Below, piece by piece: positions 8,460 to 18,019 of a stretch of DNA of 50,032 bases. The notes beneath the pieces were generated by a model. It made no database searches. It was not told where the DNA came from and saw nothing but the letters and a program-made list of their open reading frames with translations. The first letter of the stretch is position 1. Every line of letters starts with the position of its first letter. The translations under genes were made by a program, and so were the position numbers. The DNA is from Mogibacterium sp. (GTDB taxonomy: Bacteria; Bacillota; Clostridia; Peptostreptococcales; Anaerovoracaceae), in assembly GCA_012840975.1 (NCBI GenBank), contig DUVP01000023.1:1-50032 (forward strand). The letters are read 5' to 3'.

Positions 8460-9830
8460 ATGGGCGAAGGAAATGTAAATACATACAATCCGCCTGCAGA
8501 TATTGAAGCGGAAAAAGCTGTACTGGGAGCAATGCTTAAAAGCGGAGATGCCAGAGCAGATGTAAGCAGTATTTTGAGAGAAGAAGACTTCTATTTAACC
8601 GAGCACAGAGAGATATACAAGACAATCCTCGACATGGAGCACAAGGGAATAGGAGTCGATATTAATACGGTTTACTCCGAACTCAAAAATCGAAAGACAG
8701 CGGACATAGTTGGCGGATTAACATATCTCAGCAGATTAATCGATGAGACGATAGTAGTTTTAAATGCAAAATTTTACGCGAGAACCGTTTCGGACAAGTC
8801 AAAAATGAGGCAACTCATAGTGGAAGCGGATCGAATTAAAGAAGCCGCATATTCCGATGAGCTCCCACCGGAGGATATCCTGGATAATGCCGAGCAGAGC
8901 ATTCTGGAGATTGCACACAAAGCACAGAGAAGCAATTATAAGGATATTAACGAAATTCTTGTTGATAACATACAGGAAATACAGAAACTTGAGAAAAACA
9001 AAGGAAGCATACAGGGAATAGAAACCGGATTTAAGAAAGTTGATGAATATCTCGGAGGATTCCAGAAGACCGACCTTATCATTCTCGCAGCAAGACCGGG
9101 TGTAGGAAAAACTGCGTGGGCACTTAATGTTGCAGAGCATGCGGCATCAACAGGCAGTAAGGTTATGATTTTCAGCCTCGAGATGGCCAATACACAGCTC
9201 GGTCAGAGACTTCTCTCGATGGCAGCCAGTGTTCCGCTTGAAAATATCAGAAGCGGAAATATTTCCGCAGAGGATTGGGAGAGTTTAAGTGAAGCACAGG
9301 ACAGTTTCTACGGTACAGATCTGGTTGTTGACGAAAGTTCCGTTATTACACCAATCGAGATGAAGAATAAGTGCCGCAGATTCAAGCAGGAAAGAGGCGG
9401 ACTTGATTTGGTTATTATAGACTATCTGCAACTTATGAGCATTGGCGGCTATCGCGTGGAACAAAGAGAAAAAGAAATTGCAGCGATTACGAGATCAATC
9501 AAAATAATGGCGAAAGAGCTTGACTGTGCTGTAATTCTTCTTTCGCAGCTTTCAAGAGGACCGGAGCAAAGAGGAGGCGATCATATGCCTAAACTTTCCG
9601 ACTTAAGGGATTCCGGTGCAATTGAGCAGGACGCAGATGTTGTTATTTTCTTAAGAAGGGACGATTATTACGAGAGAGACACTGATCCGGCCAATGTTGA
9701 TCCAAGCACAGGCCTTACATGTCAGGTCAATATTGCTAAACACAGAAACGGACCTACGGGGATTGCAACGATTGCATGGATACCGAGGTATACAAAATTT
9801 GCAAATCTGGCAGTAGGTTACGAGGAGTAA
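8460..9830 (+). CDS. dnaB: replicative DNA helicase DnaB
   Basis: The hexameric 5'-3' helicase of the replication fork (called DnaC in Bacillus subtilis). The N-terminal helicase-interacting domain (about 1-110) begins PPADIEAEKAVLGAML. A RecA-like ATPase follows, with RPGVGKTAW near residue 210, the VIIDYLQLM Walker B strand and the LSQLSRGPEQR segment. The 456 residues are normal and no intein is present. It follows rplI by 15 bp and precedes a DnaD-type gene by 6 bp, so helicase and a candidate loader component are co-expressed. Confidence 0.97.
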   Translation: MGEGNVNTYNPPADIEAEKAVLGAMLKSGDARADVSSILREEDFYLTEHREIYKTILDMEHKGIGVDINTVYSELKNRKTADIVGGLTYLSRLIDETIVVLNAKFYARTVSDKSKMRQLIVEADRIKEAAYSDELPPEDILDNAEQSILEIAHKAQRSNYKDINEILVDNIQEIQKLEKNKGSIQGIETGFKKVDEYLGGFQKTDLIILAARPGVGKTAWALNVAEHAASTGSKVMIFSLEMANTQLGQRLLSMAASVPLENIRSGNISAEDWESLSEAQDSFYGTDLVVDESSVITPIEMKNKCRRFKQERGGLDLVIIDYLQLMSIGGYRVEQREKEIAAITRSIKIMAKELDCAVILLSQLSRGPEQRGGDHMPKLSDLRDSGAIEQDADVVIFLRRDDYYERDTDPANVDPSTGLTCQVNIAKHRNGPTGIATIAWIPRYTKFANLAVGYEE

Positions 9831-9836
9831 TTACCG

Positions 9837-11210
9837 ATGGCAAAAGCCAAACTGAAAATAGAAGAAGAAAAGGATATCTTCCTGCATACAACAAAGGTAG
9901 AAAACCTGTTCATTAACGAGTTTCTCCCGGGAGCACCGGGGGACTATGTTAAGGTATTTCTTTTTGGCTTAATGTACGCTCAGTATAATAAGGAAGTTGA
10001 CAGAGGAAGAATGGCGAGGGCTCTTGGTCTTTCGGAAAACGATGTTGCTAAAGCTTGGGAATACTGGGCAAATATCGGAGTTTTGACAATCACCGAAGCG
10101 GGAGATGAAGAGAATTACGAAATAGAGTATACGAGACAAGTTGATAATCTATATGGGAGAACAGCTTTTAATTCGAAAAAAAAAGCAGCTCAAGAAGACA
10201 CTTCAAAAGAGGAAGAAAGCGGCTCCGAGCTGATTGAAAAACTTATAAACAAGCAAATTAAATATATATTTGATAAGTATCAGATGAAGTCCGGCAGAAT
10301 TATGACACGAAAAGAAACCGAAAAACTGACAGATGCAGTCAAGGTCTACGGAATCGAACCTGATGTACTTGCTTATGCTATAGACTATTGTGCTGAATTA
10401 GACAAATATAACGTCGATTATATCTTCAAGGTTGCCCTTCGTTGGACAGAAGAAGGATGCAAAGATATAAGCCAGGTTAAGGAATATCTTGATAAATACA
10501 GCAGAAGAAATGCCGACTATGCAACCATATTCAAAACTTTGGGCTTTACAAGATTGCCTAATCCGGCGGATAGAGAGTTGATGAGTAAGTGGTTTGACGA
10601 GATGGGCTTTACTATAAAGGATGTGCTTGAGGCATGTAAAGCGGCGGCCGGATTAAGAGATCCAAATCTCAAGTATGTAAACAAAGTTCTTGAAAACAGA
10701 ATGCTGGAAAAAGGAGGAATCGACACCTCACAATATCAAGGTACAACATATGTAAATACAGGAAATTACTATAGCAAAAAGAAAGAGATCGAGGAAACGG
10801 AAACAGCAAGGGTTAGTAAAAAAGTATTGCGTGACTACTATGACTATCTCAGAAGTGAAGCGGGTAGAAATTTGGATGCACGGATTGATGAAGTTTGTGC
10901 TAAAGTTCCGGAGATGAGAGAAATATTTACATCGGAAAATGAATTTAACAGGGAGCTTGTAAGTCTGCCGATGAATGCGGTAGGCAGAGAAAAGAAACTC
11001 GAACTTGTAAATAAAAGAAGAGCTCTCGAAGAAATCAAAAAAAATCTCCTTGTGGAGAGAGGATATCCGGCGGATTATCTTGAGGAAAAATATAAATGTA
11101 AAATTTGTAAAGACACGGGATTTACAGATGAAGGAAGAATATGCACCTGCAGCAGGCAGCGTGCAGAAGAGGCTTATGAATGGATTCAAGAAAAAAACGC
11201 AGAAGCATAA
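9837..11210 (+). CDS. DnaD-domain primosome protein joined to the N-terminal part of a DnaC/DnaI-type helicase loader
   Basis: Residues about 20-110 form a DnaD-like winged-helix N-terminal domain. A second DnaD/DnaB2-type helical region spans about 135-290. From about residue 325 the sequence changes character. It reads like the N-terminal domain of clostridial DnaC/DnaI helicase loaders: a long charged helix, then RGYPADYLEEKYKC and a cysteine cluster CKICKDTG...CTC that could bind zinc. In loaders an AAA+ ATPase domain would come next, but here the protein stops at residue 457. The adjacent dnaB makes a helicase-loading role likely. The family assignment of the C-terminal part comes from remembered motifs, not a search. 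Confidence 0.75.
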   Translation: MAKAKLKIEEEKDIFLHTTKVENLFINEFLPGAPGDYVKVFLFGLMYAQYNKEVDRGRMARALGLSENDVAKAWEYWANIGVLTITEAGDEENYEIEYTRQVDNLYGRTAFNSKKKAAQEDTSKEEESGSELIEKLINKQIKYIFDKYQMKSGRIMTRKETEKLTDAVKVYGIEPDVLAYAIDYCAELDKYNVDYIFKVALRWTEEGCKDISQVKEYLDKYSRRNADYATIFKTLGFTRLPNPADRELMSKWFDEMGFTIKDVLEACKAAAGLRDPNLKYVNKVLENRMLEKGGIDTSQYQGTTYVNTGNYYSKKKEIEETETARVSKKVLRDYYDYLRSEAGRNLDARIDEVCAKVPEMREIFTSENEFNRELVSLPMNAVGREKKLELVNKRRALEEIKKNLLVERGYPADYLEEKYKCKICKDTGFTDEGRICTCSRQRAEEAYEWIQEKNAEA

Positions 11211-13000
11211 AAGACAAATTAAAAAGAGATAACAAAATAAAAGAAGAAAAAGAGATACAAAAAAAGCCTGAACCGGTAGAGGTCTATGCAGAAAGAGGAG
11301 AGATTCGGCCGGACTTATACGAGCCGGAACTGATGAAGGAAGCGGCAGCTGCATATGCCAGATATCTTAAAGCAAAAGGAATTAAACCGAAAGAAGCGAG
11401 CTTTATGAATTCTGAGCCGATTAATGCCGGTTTAAAATCGGAAGACGAAGAAACTTTCAATGAGATAAAAGAAAATGAACCGGTAGAGGTCGTTCCGAGA
11501 AAGAAAAAAGAAAAAAAGAAACTTACTATAGAAGGTATTCTGGCCGCACCGATAGAAACTCATGACAGATTACAAGGTAAATTTGATGTACTAGTAACCG
11601 GGCTGGCAAGAGATTTTGTTACAGAATTCCATAACATAATATCAATATATAAAAACTCAAGAAGAGCTATAGGCAGAGGTATATTTGTAATAGGCCTCAT
11701 CTGTGCAATTATTCTTGTAGTTTTCGATAATTTTACGGTTTATGAATATGCATATAACGGCAAAGTTCTTGGTTATGTAGATGACCAGGAAGAAGTTACG
11801 GATGTTCTGGATATAACAGGAGATAAATTATCGGAGCTTAGAGGAGATGATGAAGAGGTAAAATTCGAGGCTAATGAAAATATAACTTTTAATCTTGTCG
11901 ATGGCAAAGAAAAAAGCACAGATAACTCTGATACAGTTGCCAATAAACTTGTGTATATGACGGACATAGAGACGGAAGCTTTCGGGATTTATGACGGGGG
12001 AAAGTTGGTTACAATTGTAAAAAGCAGAAAATCAGCGGAGTATCTTCTCGAACAGGCGATGGATATACTCAGCACTCCGGATAAAGGAATGGAGCTGGTT
12101 TCCGCAGAGTTCAGCAATTCTATCGATATACAGCCTATTAATGTGCTGCTTTCCAGTGTACAAAGCAACAAAAAAGCGATGAAACAGTTAACAAAAGGCG
12201 GCAATGCTGAATTCTATCACATAGTTGAAGAAGGAGAAAGTTCAGCGAGCCTAGAGGCTACTTTCGGAGTAACCGCTGCACAAATATATGACGGAGAGAA
12301 TGAAGAAATTGCTGTAGACTTTGAGCAAGGTGACAAAGTCTGTATAAGAAAAGAAATAGCACCCGTCAGCATCAGGATGGTTGAAACCGGAAAGATGCGG
12401 GAAACAATAGAATATGAAACTATCAAGAAAGATTCCAAAGACTATTATAAAGGGGACACACATATTGAACAGGAAGGAATAAACGGAATACAAATCTTTG
12501 AAGGAACTGTAACCAAGGTCAACGGAGAAGTAGTTGACAGACAAACAGACAGTATAGAAGTTATCAGGAAGAAACAGGATAAAATCATCCTTATAGGAAC
12601 AGCAGAAAGACCGAAGACAGCTCCTACCGGAACCTTTATTATACCTACGGAAAACTACACGATTTCATCTTACTTCGGACCGAGATGGGGAAGACTGCAT
12701 ACAGGTATAGACTTTGCCGGACCGGTCGGAACACCTCTGTATGCCAGTGACGGCGGAACAGTAACAAGAGCGGGATATTTCGGAGGATATGGATATTGTA
12801 TAGATATTGACCACGAAAACGGAAGATTGACAAGATATGGTCACTGTAATGAAATGTACGTAAATGTCGGTGATAAAGTCTATCAGGGACAGACAATCGG
12901 TACTATGGGCAATACCGGACGAAGTACCGGACCACACCTCCACTTCGAGATTGTGTTAAACGGAACATACACGGATCCGGCTCCTATATTAGGATTATAG
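11180..13000 (+). CDS. membrane-anchored cell-wall peptidase with LysM-like, G5 and M23 domains
   Basis: A 606-residue bitopic protein. The charged cytoplasmic part (1-165) is followed by one transmembrane helix (about 170-190, GIFVIGLICAIILVVF). Outside the membrane come a linker, a LysM-like segment (about 355-400), a G5 domain (about 400-475) and a C-terminal M23 peptidase (from about 490). The M23 zinc-ligand motifs HTGIDF and HLHFE are intact, so it should be an active lysostaphin-type endopeptidase cutting peptidoglycan cross-bridges or stems. The ATG has AAGAGG 7 nt upstream and overlaps the preceding gene by 31 bp, which implies coupling. The unusually long lysine/glutamate-rich cytoplasmic tail has no recognised motif. 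Confidence 0.88.
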   Translation: MDSRKKRRSIKDKLKRDNKIKEEKEIQKKPEPVEVYAERGEIRPDLYEPELMKEAAAAYARYLKAKGIKPKEASFMNSEPINAGLKSEDEETFNEIKENEPVEVVPRKKKEKKKLTIEGILAAPIETHDRLQGKFDVLVTGLARDFVTEFHNIISIYKNSRRAIGRGIFVIGLICAIILVVFDNFTVYEYAYNGKVLGYVDDQEEVTDVLDITGDKLSELRGDDEEVKFEANENITFNLVDGKEKSTDNSDTVANKLVYMTDIETEAFGIYDGGKLVTIVKSRKSAEYLLEQAMDILSTPDKGMELVSAEFSNSIDIQPINVLLSSVQSNKKAMKQLTKGGNAEFYHIVEEGESSASLEATFGVTAAQIYDGENEEIAVDFEQGDKVCIRKEIAPVSIRMVETGKMRETIEYETIKKDSKDYYKGDTHIEQEGINGIQIFEGTVTKVNGEVVDRQTDSIEVIRKKQDKIILIGTAERPKTAPTGTFIIPTENYTISSYFGPRWGRLHTGIDFAGPVGTPLYASDGGTVTRAGYFGGYGYCIDIDHENGRLTRYGHCNEMYVNVGDKVYQGQTIGTMGNTGRSTGPHLHFEIVLNGTYTDPAPILGL

Positions 13001-13044
13001 AAAAAAGTATCAGCAAAAATATAGCCTTCAAAAACACGAAAGAT

Positions 13045-13404
13045 ATGGCAAGAAGATTCCGAAAGAGAGACAAAAGCATAAGAAGCGAAGGTCTTGCCGC
13101 AAGAATAGCGGAAAAGAAAGCGGCCGAAAGAAAAAAGCGCAGGAAGCTGATAGCAGCTGTTGCGATTATGGTTTTGGTGTTTGGAGTATTATACGGAGGG
13201 AATATAGTTAAGCTCAAGATACAAAATGCTAAACTAAAAAAACAACAGGAAGCATTGCTTAAGGAGAGAGATGAAGTCAAGAAGAAGCTTGAGAAAGTAA
13301 ACAGCAAAGATTTCATCAAAGAAGAGGCAAGGCGACAGTTGAGACTGCTGAATCCCGGAGAGATAATGTTCCTGTTTGAGGAGACGGAAGAAGATGCTTC
13401 TTAG
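13045..13404 (+). CDS. septum formation initiator, FtsB/DivIC family
   Basis: A small bitopic division protein. Its basic N-terminus (1-35) precedes one transmembrane helix (about 36-53) and a coiled coil (about 54-95) with heptad-like leucine/lysine spacing. The family signature SKDFIKEEARRQLRLLNPGEIMF follows. DivIC/FtsB bridges FtsL and FtsQ/DivIB in the divisome and helps activate septal wall synthesis. It lies between a cell-wall peptidase and rnmV. I cannot tell DivIC from FtsL-like paralogues by eye, but the RQ-L-LxxPGE motif favours DivIC. Confidence 0.85.
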   Translation: MARRFRKRDKSIRSEGLAARIAEKKAAERKKRRKLIAAVAIMVLVFGVLYGGNIVKLKIQNAKLKKQQEALLKERDEVKKKLEKVNSKDFIKEEARRQLRLLNPGEIMFLFEETEEDAS

Positions 13405-13421
13405 ACTGGAGATGATAAATA

Positions 13422-14054
13422 ATGAGTGAGAGCTTTGAGAAGATTAAAGTTTCCAAAGCTGTAATTGTCGAAGGAAGAGATGATGTCGATATTGTCTCTC
13501 AAGCCTGTGATGCCCTCATAATTCCGACACACGGATTTGGTATAACAACAGAAACCTGGTCCGTAATTGAAAAAGCATATAAGGAAAAAGGCATTATCAT
13601 ACTTACAGATCCGGATTATTCAGGTGAAGAGATAAGAAGAAAGCTGACCAAGAAATTTCCTGATGCAGTACAGGCTTATGTGCAGCGAGAAGAAGCTTTC
13701 TTAAAAGAAGACATAGGAATAGAAAACGCAAGGAAAGAGACAATTGCTGAGGCTATTGAAAAAGCCCTTGCATTGCAGGAAAGACTTTCAGAAACTGATG
13801 ATTCGACAGAAGAGGTGAAGAAGCAGGTACAGAGAGTTTCTATGAAAGATCTTGCTGAACTCGGACTTACAGGTATTGACGGTTCGTACAAGTTAAGAAG
13901 CAAGGTCTGCGGTTTGCTTGGAATAGGCTATGGAAATTCAAAAACCATGCTGAAGAAGCTGGAAGGCTTCGGAATAGGAAAGGAGGAGCTTGAAGAAGCG
14001 GTCAGGAAATGTAAAGCCTCAGAAAAGTCTCGGGCAGAATTTTCTTATAGATGA
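13422..14054 (+). CDS. rnmV: ribonuclease M5 (5S rRNA maturation)
   Basis: Cuts the 5S rRNA precursor on both strands of its terminal helix. The N-terminal Toprim domain shows VSKAVIVEGRDDVD (catalytic Glu) and ILTDPDYSGEEIRR (the DxD-type acidic pair). The C-terminal part is the DUF4093-type domain. The 210 residues are close to the family norm. It overlaps the following rsmA by 65 bp, and the rnmV-rsmA pairing is conserved in Bacillota. Confidence 0.94.
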   Translation: MSESFEKIKVSKAVIVEGRDDVDIVSQACDALIIPTHGFGITTETWSVIEKAYKEKGIIILTDPDYSGEEIRRKLTKKFPDAVQAYVQREEAFLKEDIGIENARKETIAEAIEKALALQERLSETDDSTEEVKKQVQRVSMKDLAELGLTGIDGSYKLRSKVCGLLGIGYGNSKTMLKKLEGFGIGKEELEEAVRKCKASEKSRAEFSYR

Positions 14055-14835
14055 AGAGGTAATTGAAGCAATAATCGACGGAGCCGGTGTTACTCGTGAC
14101 AGTCTTATTATAGAGATAGGACCGGGAACGGGGGCTTTGACCTGTCCTTTGGCAGAAAAAGCCGGCAAGGTCGTAGCAATTGAGCTCGATGAAAGAATGA
14201 TATCGCCTTTAAAGGTAAAAACCTTCAGTTACGGAAATGTGGAAATCATTAACGAAGATATTCTTAATGTCGATCTTAACGAACTGATTGAAGAAGAACT
14301 CAAAACGGGAAGTTTAAGAGATGTAAGAGTGGTGGGAAATCTCCCCTACTACATAACTACACCGATTATTATGAAGCTTTTGAAATTAGACCTTAATGTT
14401 GACAGCATAACCGTTATGATGCAGAAGGAAGTCGGAGACAGAATTGCTGCAGAGCCGGGCACAAAGCATGCAGGAGCAATTACATACTCAGTGCATTACT
14501 ATGCTGAAGTAAAGAAAATCATCGATGTCGACAGAGAAAGCTTCTATCCTGTGCCGAAAGTCGATTCTGTTGTATTAAGAATGGATCTGCTCAAAGATAA
14601 ACCTGTCAAAGTGGACGATGAAAAATTTTTCTTTAAATGTATAAAAGCAGGATTTTCGCAAAGAAGAAAAACGCTGCTGAATTCTCTCAATTCCCTGGAG
14701 GACTTCGACAAGAATAAAATAAAAAAAGCATTGATCTCTGCAGGAATAGAAACAAATCGCAGGGCAGAGAGTTTAAATATGGAGGAATTTGCCACTTTGG
14801 CAAAAAGCCTTCAGGAGGAGCAAGTTGCAGGATAA
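13990..14835 (+). CDS. rsmA: 16S rRNA dimethyladenosine transferase RsmA (KsgA)
   Basis: Dimethylates A1518 and A1519 of 16S rRNA using SAM. Visible motifs are KSLGQNFLID, EIGPGTGALT (SAM loop), IELDERM, and the NLPYYITTPI catalytic motif. The first in-frame candidate is a TTG at 13990; an in-frame stop lies at 13975-13977 and no ATG or GTG occurs before the KSLGQNF motif. AGGAGG precedes the TTG by only 3 nt, a short spacing. The gene is nested 65 bp into rnmV, so its start and ribosome site lie in rnmV coding sequence. The 281 residues are normal. Confidence 0.93.
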   Translation: MKKRSGNVKPQKSLGQNFLIDEEVIEAIIDGAGVTRDSLIIEIGPGTGALTCPLAEKAGKVVAIELDERMISPLKVKTFSYGNVEIINEDILNVDLNELIEEELKTGSLRDVRVVGNLPYYITTPIIMKLLKLDLNVDSITVMMQKEVGDRIAAEPGTKHAGAITYSVHYYAEVKKIIDVDRESFYPVPKVDSVVLRMDLLKDKPVKVDDEKFFFKCIKAGFSQRRKTLLNSLNSLEDFDKNKIKKALISAGIETNRRAESLNMEEFATLAKSLQEEQVAG

Positions 14836-16924
14836 GATAAAACGTATACCTAATTTTTTTCTGACAATATTTGTAAAAATATGTCAAAAGATCAAAGCAC
14901 TATTCTTCAAGGTTTTTCCGAGAAGAGCGGCGAAATATTTTGATGCGGACTTACATGAAGTAAAGTATATATTTCTCATGCTGATATACGCTTTCGCCAT
15001 TAACCTGTATATCGAATTAACAGCGAGATACACAACAGGGCCTTTTGAGGGTCTGCTTTGGATGCTTAGACATCCGCTGGTATTTTTGTATAACATGCTT
15101 ATTATATTCTGTACTATGACATTCGCTTTACTGTTTAAGAGAAGGCGTTTTGCGTGGTTTATCATTTCACTCATCTGGGTTTTAATCGGAACGGCTAACG
15201 GAATTGTTAAGCTGTCAAGGATGACTCCATTTACCCTATACGATATGCAGAACCTTAAAGACGGTCTCACATTGGCAACGACTTATTATGCCGTCTGGAC
15301 CCTTGTTCTTATCGCTGCAGGATTAGCGCTTGGATTTCTTGCGATAATTCTTATATTCCTAAGAAGTGAAAAATGGAAAAATATTAACTATCTTAAAAGT
15401 ATATCTGCAATCCTTATTACAGTAACAGTCACAGGATTATCAACGTATTTGGGGCTTAAGACAGGGATGTTGGATAACTTCTTTGCAAACCTCAGCTACG
15501 CATATAGAGACTATGGAGTTCCTTATTGTTTTATATCCACGTCGGTGAATTCCGGAATATCCAAGCCAAAAGGCTATTCCGAAGAGATGATAGCCGGAAT
15601 CCTGAAAAAAAACACCACAAGAGGAACTGACACGATACCGACAGTTGATAAAGACAGCCTGAAGCATCCTAATATTATCATACTCCAAATGGAGTCTTTT
15701 TCCGTTGCTCAGGACTTCAATCATATCAGTGTAGACCGGGATCCGACACCTGTGTTCAACGAGCTTACTGAGAATTATACATCGGGCTGGTTCAGCGTCC
15801 CTGCCTGCGGAGCAGGAACGGCGAATACGGAGTTCGAGGTCCTCACAGGGATTAGTGCGAGATATTTCGGACCCGGAGAATATCCTTACAAGGGAAAATT
15901 AAGAGAGCAGACTTTGGAGTCGATGGCTTACGTAGCGAAAAACCACGGCTATGTGACGAGTGCTTTGCATAACCACAGAGCCCTTTTCTATAACAGAAAT
16001 GAAGTATATGCCAATTTAGGCTTTGACACATTCACATCGGTCGAATACATGAATGATGTATCTTTTACACCGACGAACTGGTGCAAAGACGAAGTTTTGA
16101 TCAAAGAAATTATGGATATAATGACGAGTACTAAAGAAAGAGACTTTATGCACGTTGTATCCGTAGAGGGTCACGGACAGTATCCGTCCGAGCAGGTTTT
16201 CAAAAACCCTTACACGACAGTGACTGCAGAAGATGAAGCCACAAAGTGGAGATATGAGTATTTTCTCAACGAATGCCACGAAATGGATAAATTCATTGGT
16301 GACCTTATAGATGAAATAGAAAAAACCGGGGAGCCGACAGTAATGTTGATTTATGGAGATCATATTCCGGCACTCGATATCACGGAAGATATTTATAATG
16401 CACCTGACCTGTACAGCACCAGATATGTTGTCTGGGACAATATAGGCCTGCCTAAAAAAAATCAGGATATAGCTGCGTACCGTAGCGGAGCGGAGCTTCT
16501 TGCAGATGCCGGATTGACATATGAAGGAGTAATTTTTGATTATCAGCAGACGACAAGCGTAAAAAACAAGCATTATGAGGATCATCTGGAAGCCCTGGCC
16601 TATGATATGCTATATGGAAAAAATTATGTTTTCAAAGGGGAAAATCCAATCAAACCTACGGATATGAAGATGGGTCACAGGCAAATAAAAATTGATGAGA
16701 TCATCAGAATCGGAAACAGATATTACATAAGAGGTGATAATTTTACGGAAAGATCTATAATAAGTCTCAAGGGAAAACAGCTGAAAACAGTATACCTCTC
16801 GCCAACACTGATTGCCTTAAACGAGAAGGTCGAACCGGAGGACATAGAAAATCTCGAAGTTGCACAGGTTGATAAATCAGAAGAAAAAACGCTGACCATA
16901 GTCGGAGCAAACGAAGAGCTATAA
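14825..16924 (+). CDS. LTA-synthase-family membrane sulfatase/phosphoglycerol transferase
   Basis: A 699-residue enzyme with an N-terminal membrane region (about five helices within residues 45-230) and an extracellular sulfatase-fold domain. Candidate catalytic residues match LtaS: Glu290 in QMESFS, Thr332 nucleophile in GAGTANTEF, and Asp512-His513 in YGDHIPAL. The family transfers glycerol phosphate from phosphatidylglycerol to build lipoteichoic acid or similar polymers. The start is the TTG at 14825, which has GGAGG 6 nt upstream. A TTG 36 bp earlier is in frame but has poorer spacing. It overlaps rsmA by 11 bp and aroB (convergent) by 6 bp. The exact polymer cannot be judged from sequence. 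Confidence 0.85.
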   Translation: MQDKIKRIPNFFLTIFVKICQKIKALFFKVFPRRAAKYFDADLHEVKYIFLMLIYAFAINLYIELTARYTTGPFEGLLWMLRHPLVFLYNMLIIFCTMTFALLFKRRRFAWFIISLIWVLIGTANGIVKLSRMTPFTLYDMQNLKDGLTLATTYYAVWTLVLIAAGLALGFLAIILIFLRSEKWKNINYLKSISAILITVTVTGLSTYLGLKTGMLDNFFANLSYAYRDYGVPYCFISTSVNSGISKPKGYSEEMIAGILKKNTTRGTDTIPTVDKDSLKHPNIIILQMESFSVAQDFNHISVDRDPTPVFNELTENYTSGWFSVPACGAGTANTEFEVLTGISARYFGPGEYPYKGKLREQTLESMAYVAKNHGYVTSALHNHRALFYNRNEVYANLGFDTFTSVEYMNDVSFTPTNWCKDEVLIKEIMDIMTSTKERDFMHVVSVEGHGQYPSEQVFKNPYTTVTAEDEATKWRYEYFLNECHEMDKFIGDLIDEIEKTGEPTVMLIYGDHIPALDITEDIYNAPDLYSTRYVVWDNIGLPKKNQDIAAYRSGAELLADAGLTYEGVIFDYQQTTSVKNKHYEDHLEALAYDMLYGKNYVFKGENPIKPTDMKMGHRQIKIDEIIRIGNRYYIRGDNFTERSIISLKGKQLKTVYLSPTLIALNEKVEPEDIENLEVAQVDKSEEKTLTIVGANEEL

Positions 16925-17971
16925 AGCGAGCTTGATAAAATCGCTCAGAAAAGAAACTTCAAGAGGACGCATGATGCATTCACCGATGTTAACGGGAATG
17001 AGAATTTGTATAACACCGTTTCGAATTCTCTTGTCGTGAAGAATATAAGGCATCAGATCTTCAAAGCGATATGTTTCATCGATATCAAAGCCGAACTCTC
17101 GCAGGAGAGAAGTTACTTTATTGTAGGTTGTAAGAGAGGTAAAGCCGGCAAATGCACAGGCGCGAGTCTCAAGAGCAAGTCCGTAAGCAACAGCCTGTCC
17201 GTGAGAAATACTGTAATCGCTGTGAGCTTCAATGGCGTGACCGATAAGATGTCCCAGGTTGAGATATTGCCTGAAAGAAGTATCACTTTCGTCCATTTCG
17301 ACAACATTCTTTTTAATACGTACAGAGGCACTTATGATATCGGAATAATCATCATTTTCGATGGCAAGGTGCAGCTTATCGATAATTTCATAACCGCTGA
17401 GAATTCCGTACTTGATAATCTCGGCATAACCGTCGAGCTTCGATTCATCGGAAAGGGTAGACAGAACAGAAGGATCACAGATAACAACGGAAGGATTTCG
17501 TATAGTGCCGACTTGATTTTTTGCAACCGGAAGATTTATGGAATTCTTTCCGCCGACAGAAGAATCCACAGCAGCAATAAGAGTTGTCGGTATCTGAATA
17601 AATTTTGTGCCGCGGTGATAGGTGGAAGCGACAAAGCCGGTAAGATCACCGATAACACCTCCGCCGAAAGCCACAATGATATCGGAGGAACTGAAATTAC
17701 GCTCGGCAAGTATGTTCAGGAGAAAAATATAGTTATCAATATCCTTGGATTCCTCTCCCGGGGAAAGAATGATATCGACAGTTTCATATCCGACATCTCT
17801 TAAAGAATCTGTCAGGATATGCAAGTACAGACCGCCAACATTGGAGTCTGTAACGATGAGAGCTTTTTCTCCGCCTATTTGCGGTAGAATAAACTCGCCA
17901 ACCGAGGAGAGGATATCCCGCTGTATTATTACTTCATAAGAACCGGAACCATTAATGGTGATTTTATCCAT
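16919..17971 (-). CDS. aroB: 3-dehydroquinate synthase
   Basis: Converts DAHP to 3-dehydroquinate, the second shikimate step, using NAD and a divalent metal. The GGGVIGDLTGFVASTYHRG block, the PTTLIAAVDSSVGGKNSIN block and the metal-ligand histidines in LNLGHLIGHAIE and ISHGQAVAYG are all present. The 350 residues are normal. AAAGGTG lies upstream of the ATG. It is the only shikimate gene in the window and the only minus-strand gene in the core region. Its 3' end overlaps the converging LTA-synthase-like gene, and its start is 48 bp from the divergent rho. Confidence 0.95.
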   Translation of the reverse strand: MDKITINGSGSYEVIIQRDILSSVGEFILPQIGGEKALIVTDSNVGGLYLHILTDSLRDVGYETVDIILSPGEESKDIDNYIFLLNILAERNFSSSDIIVAFGGGVIGDLTGFVASTYHRGTKFIQIPTTLIAAVDSSVGGKNSINLPVAKNQVGTIRNPSVVICDPSVLSTLSDESKLDGYAEIIKYGILSGYEIIDKLHLAIENDDYSDIISASVRIKKNVVEMDESDTSFRQYLNLGHLIGHAIEAHSDYSISHGQAVAYGLALETRACAFAGFTSLTTYNKVTSLLREFGFDIDETYRFEDLMPYILHDKRIRNGVIQILIPVNIGECIMRPLEVSFLSDFIKLAL

Positions 17972-18019
17972 TTCGATACACCTTTCTATTTTAAAACCAT
18001 TCTAACACAGGAGGACACA

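Noticed and set aside
17006-17803. 265-residue open frame on the plus strand
   Set aside because: It lies entirely antisense to aroB, which has all family motifs. It has no ribosome site and no recognisable protein features.
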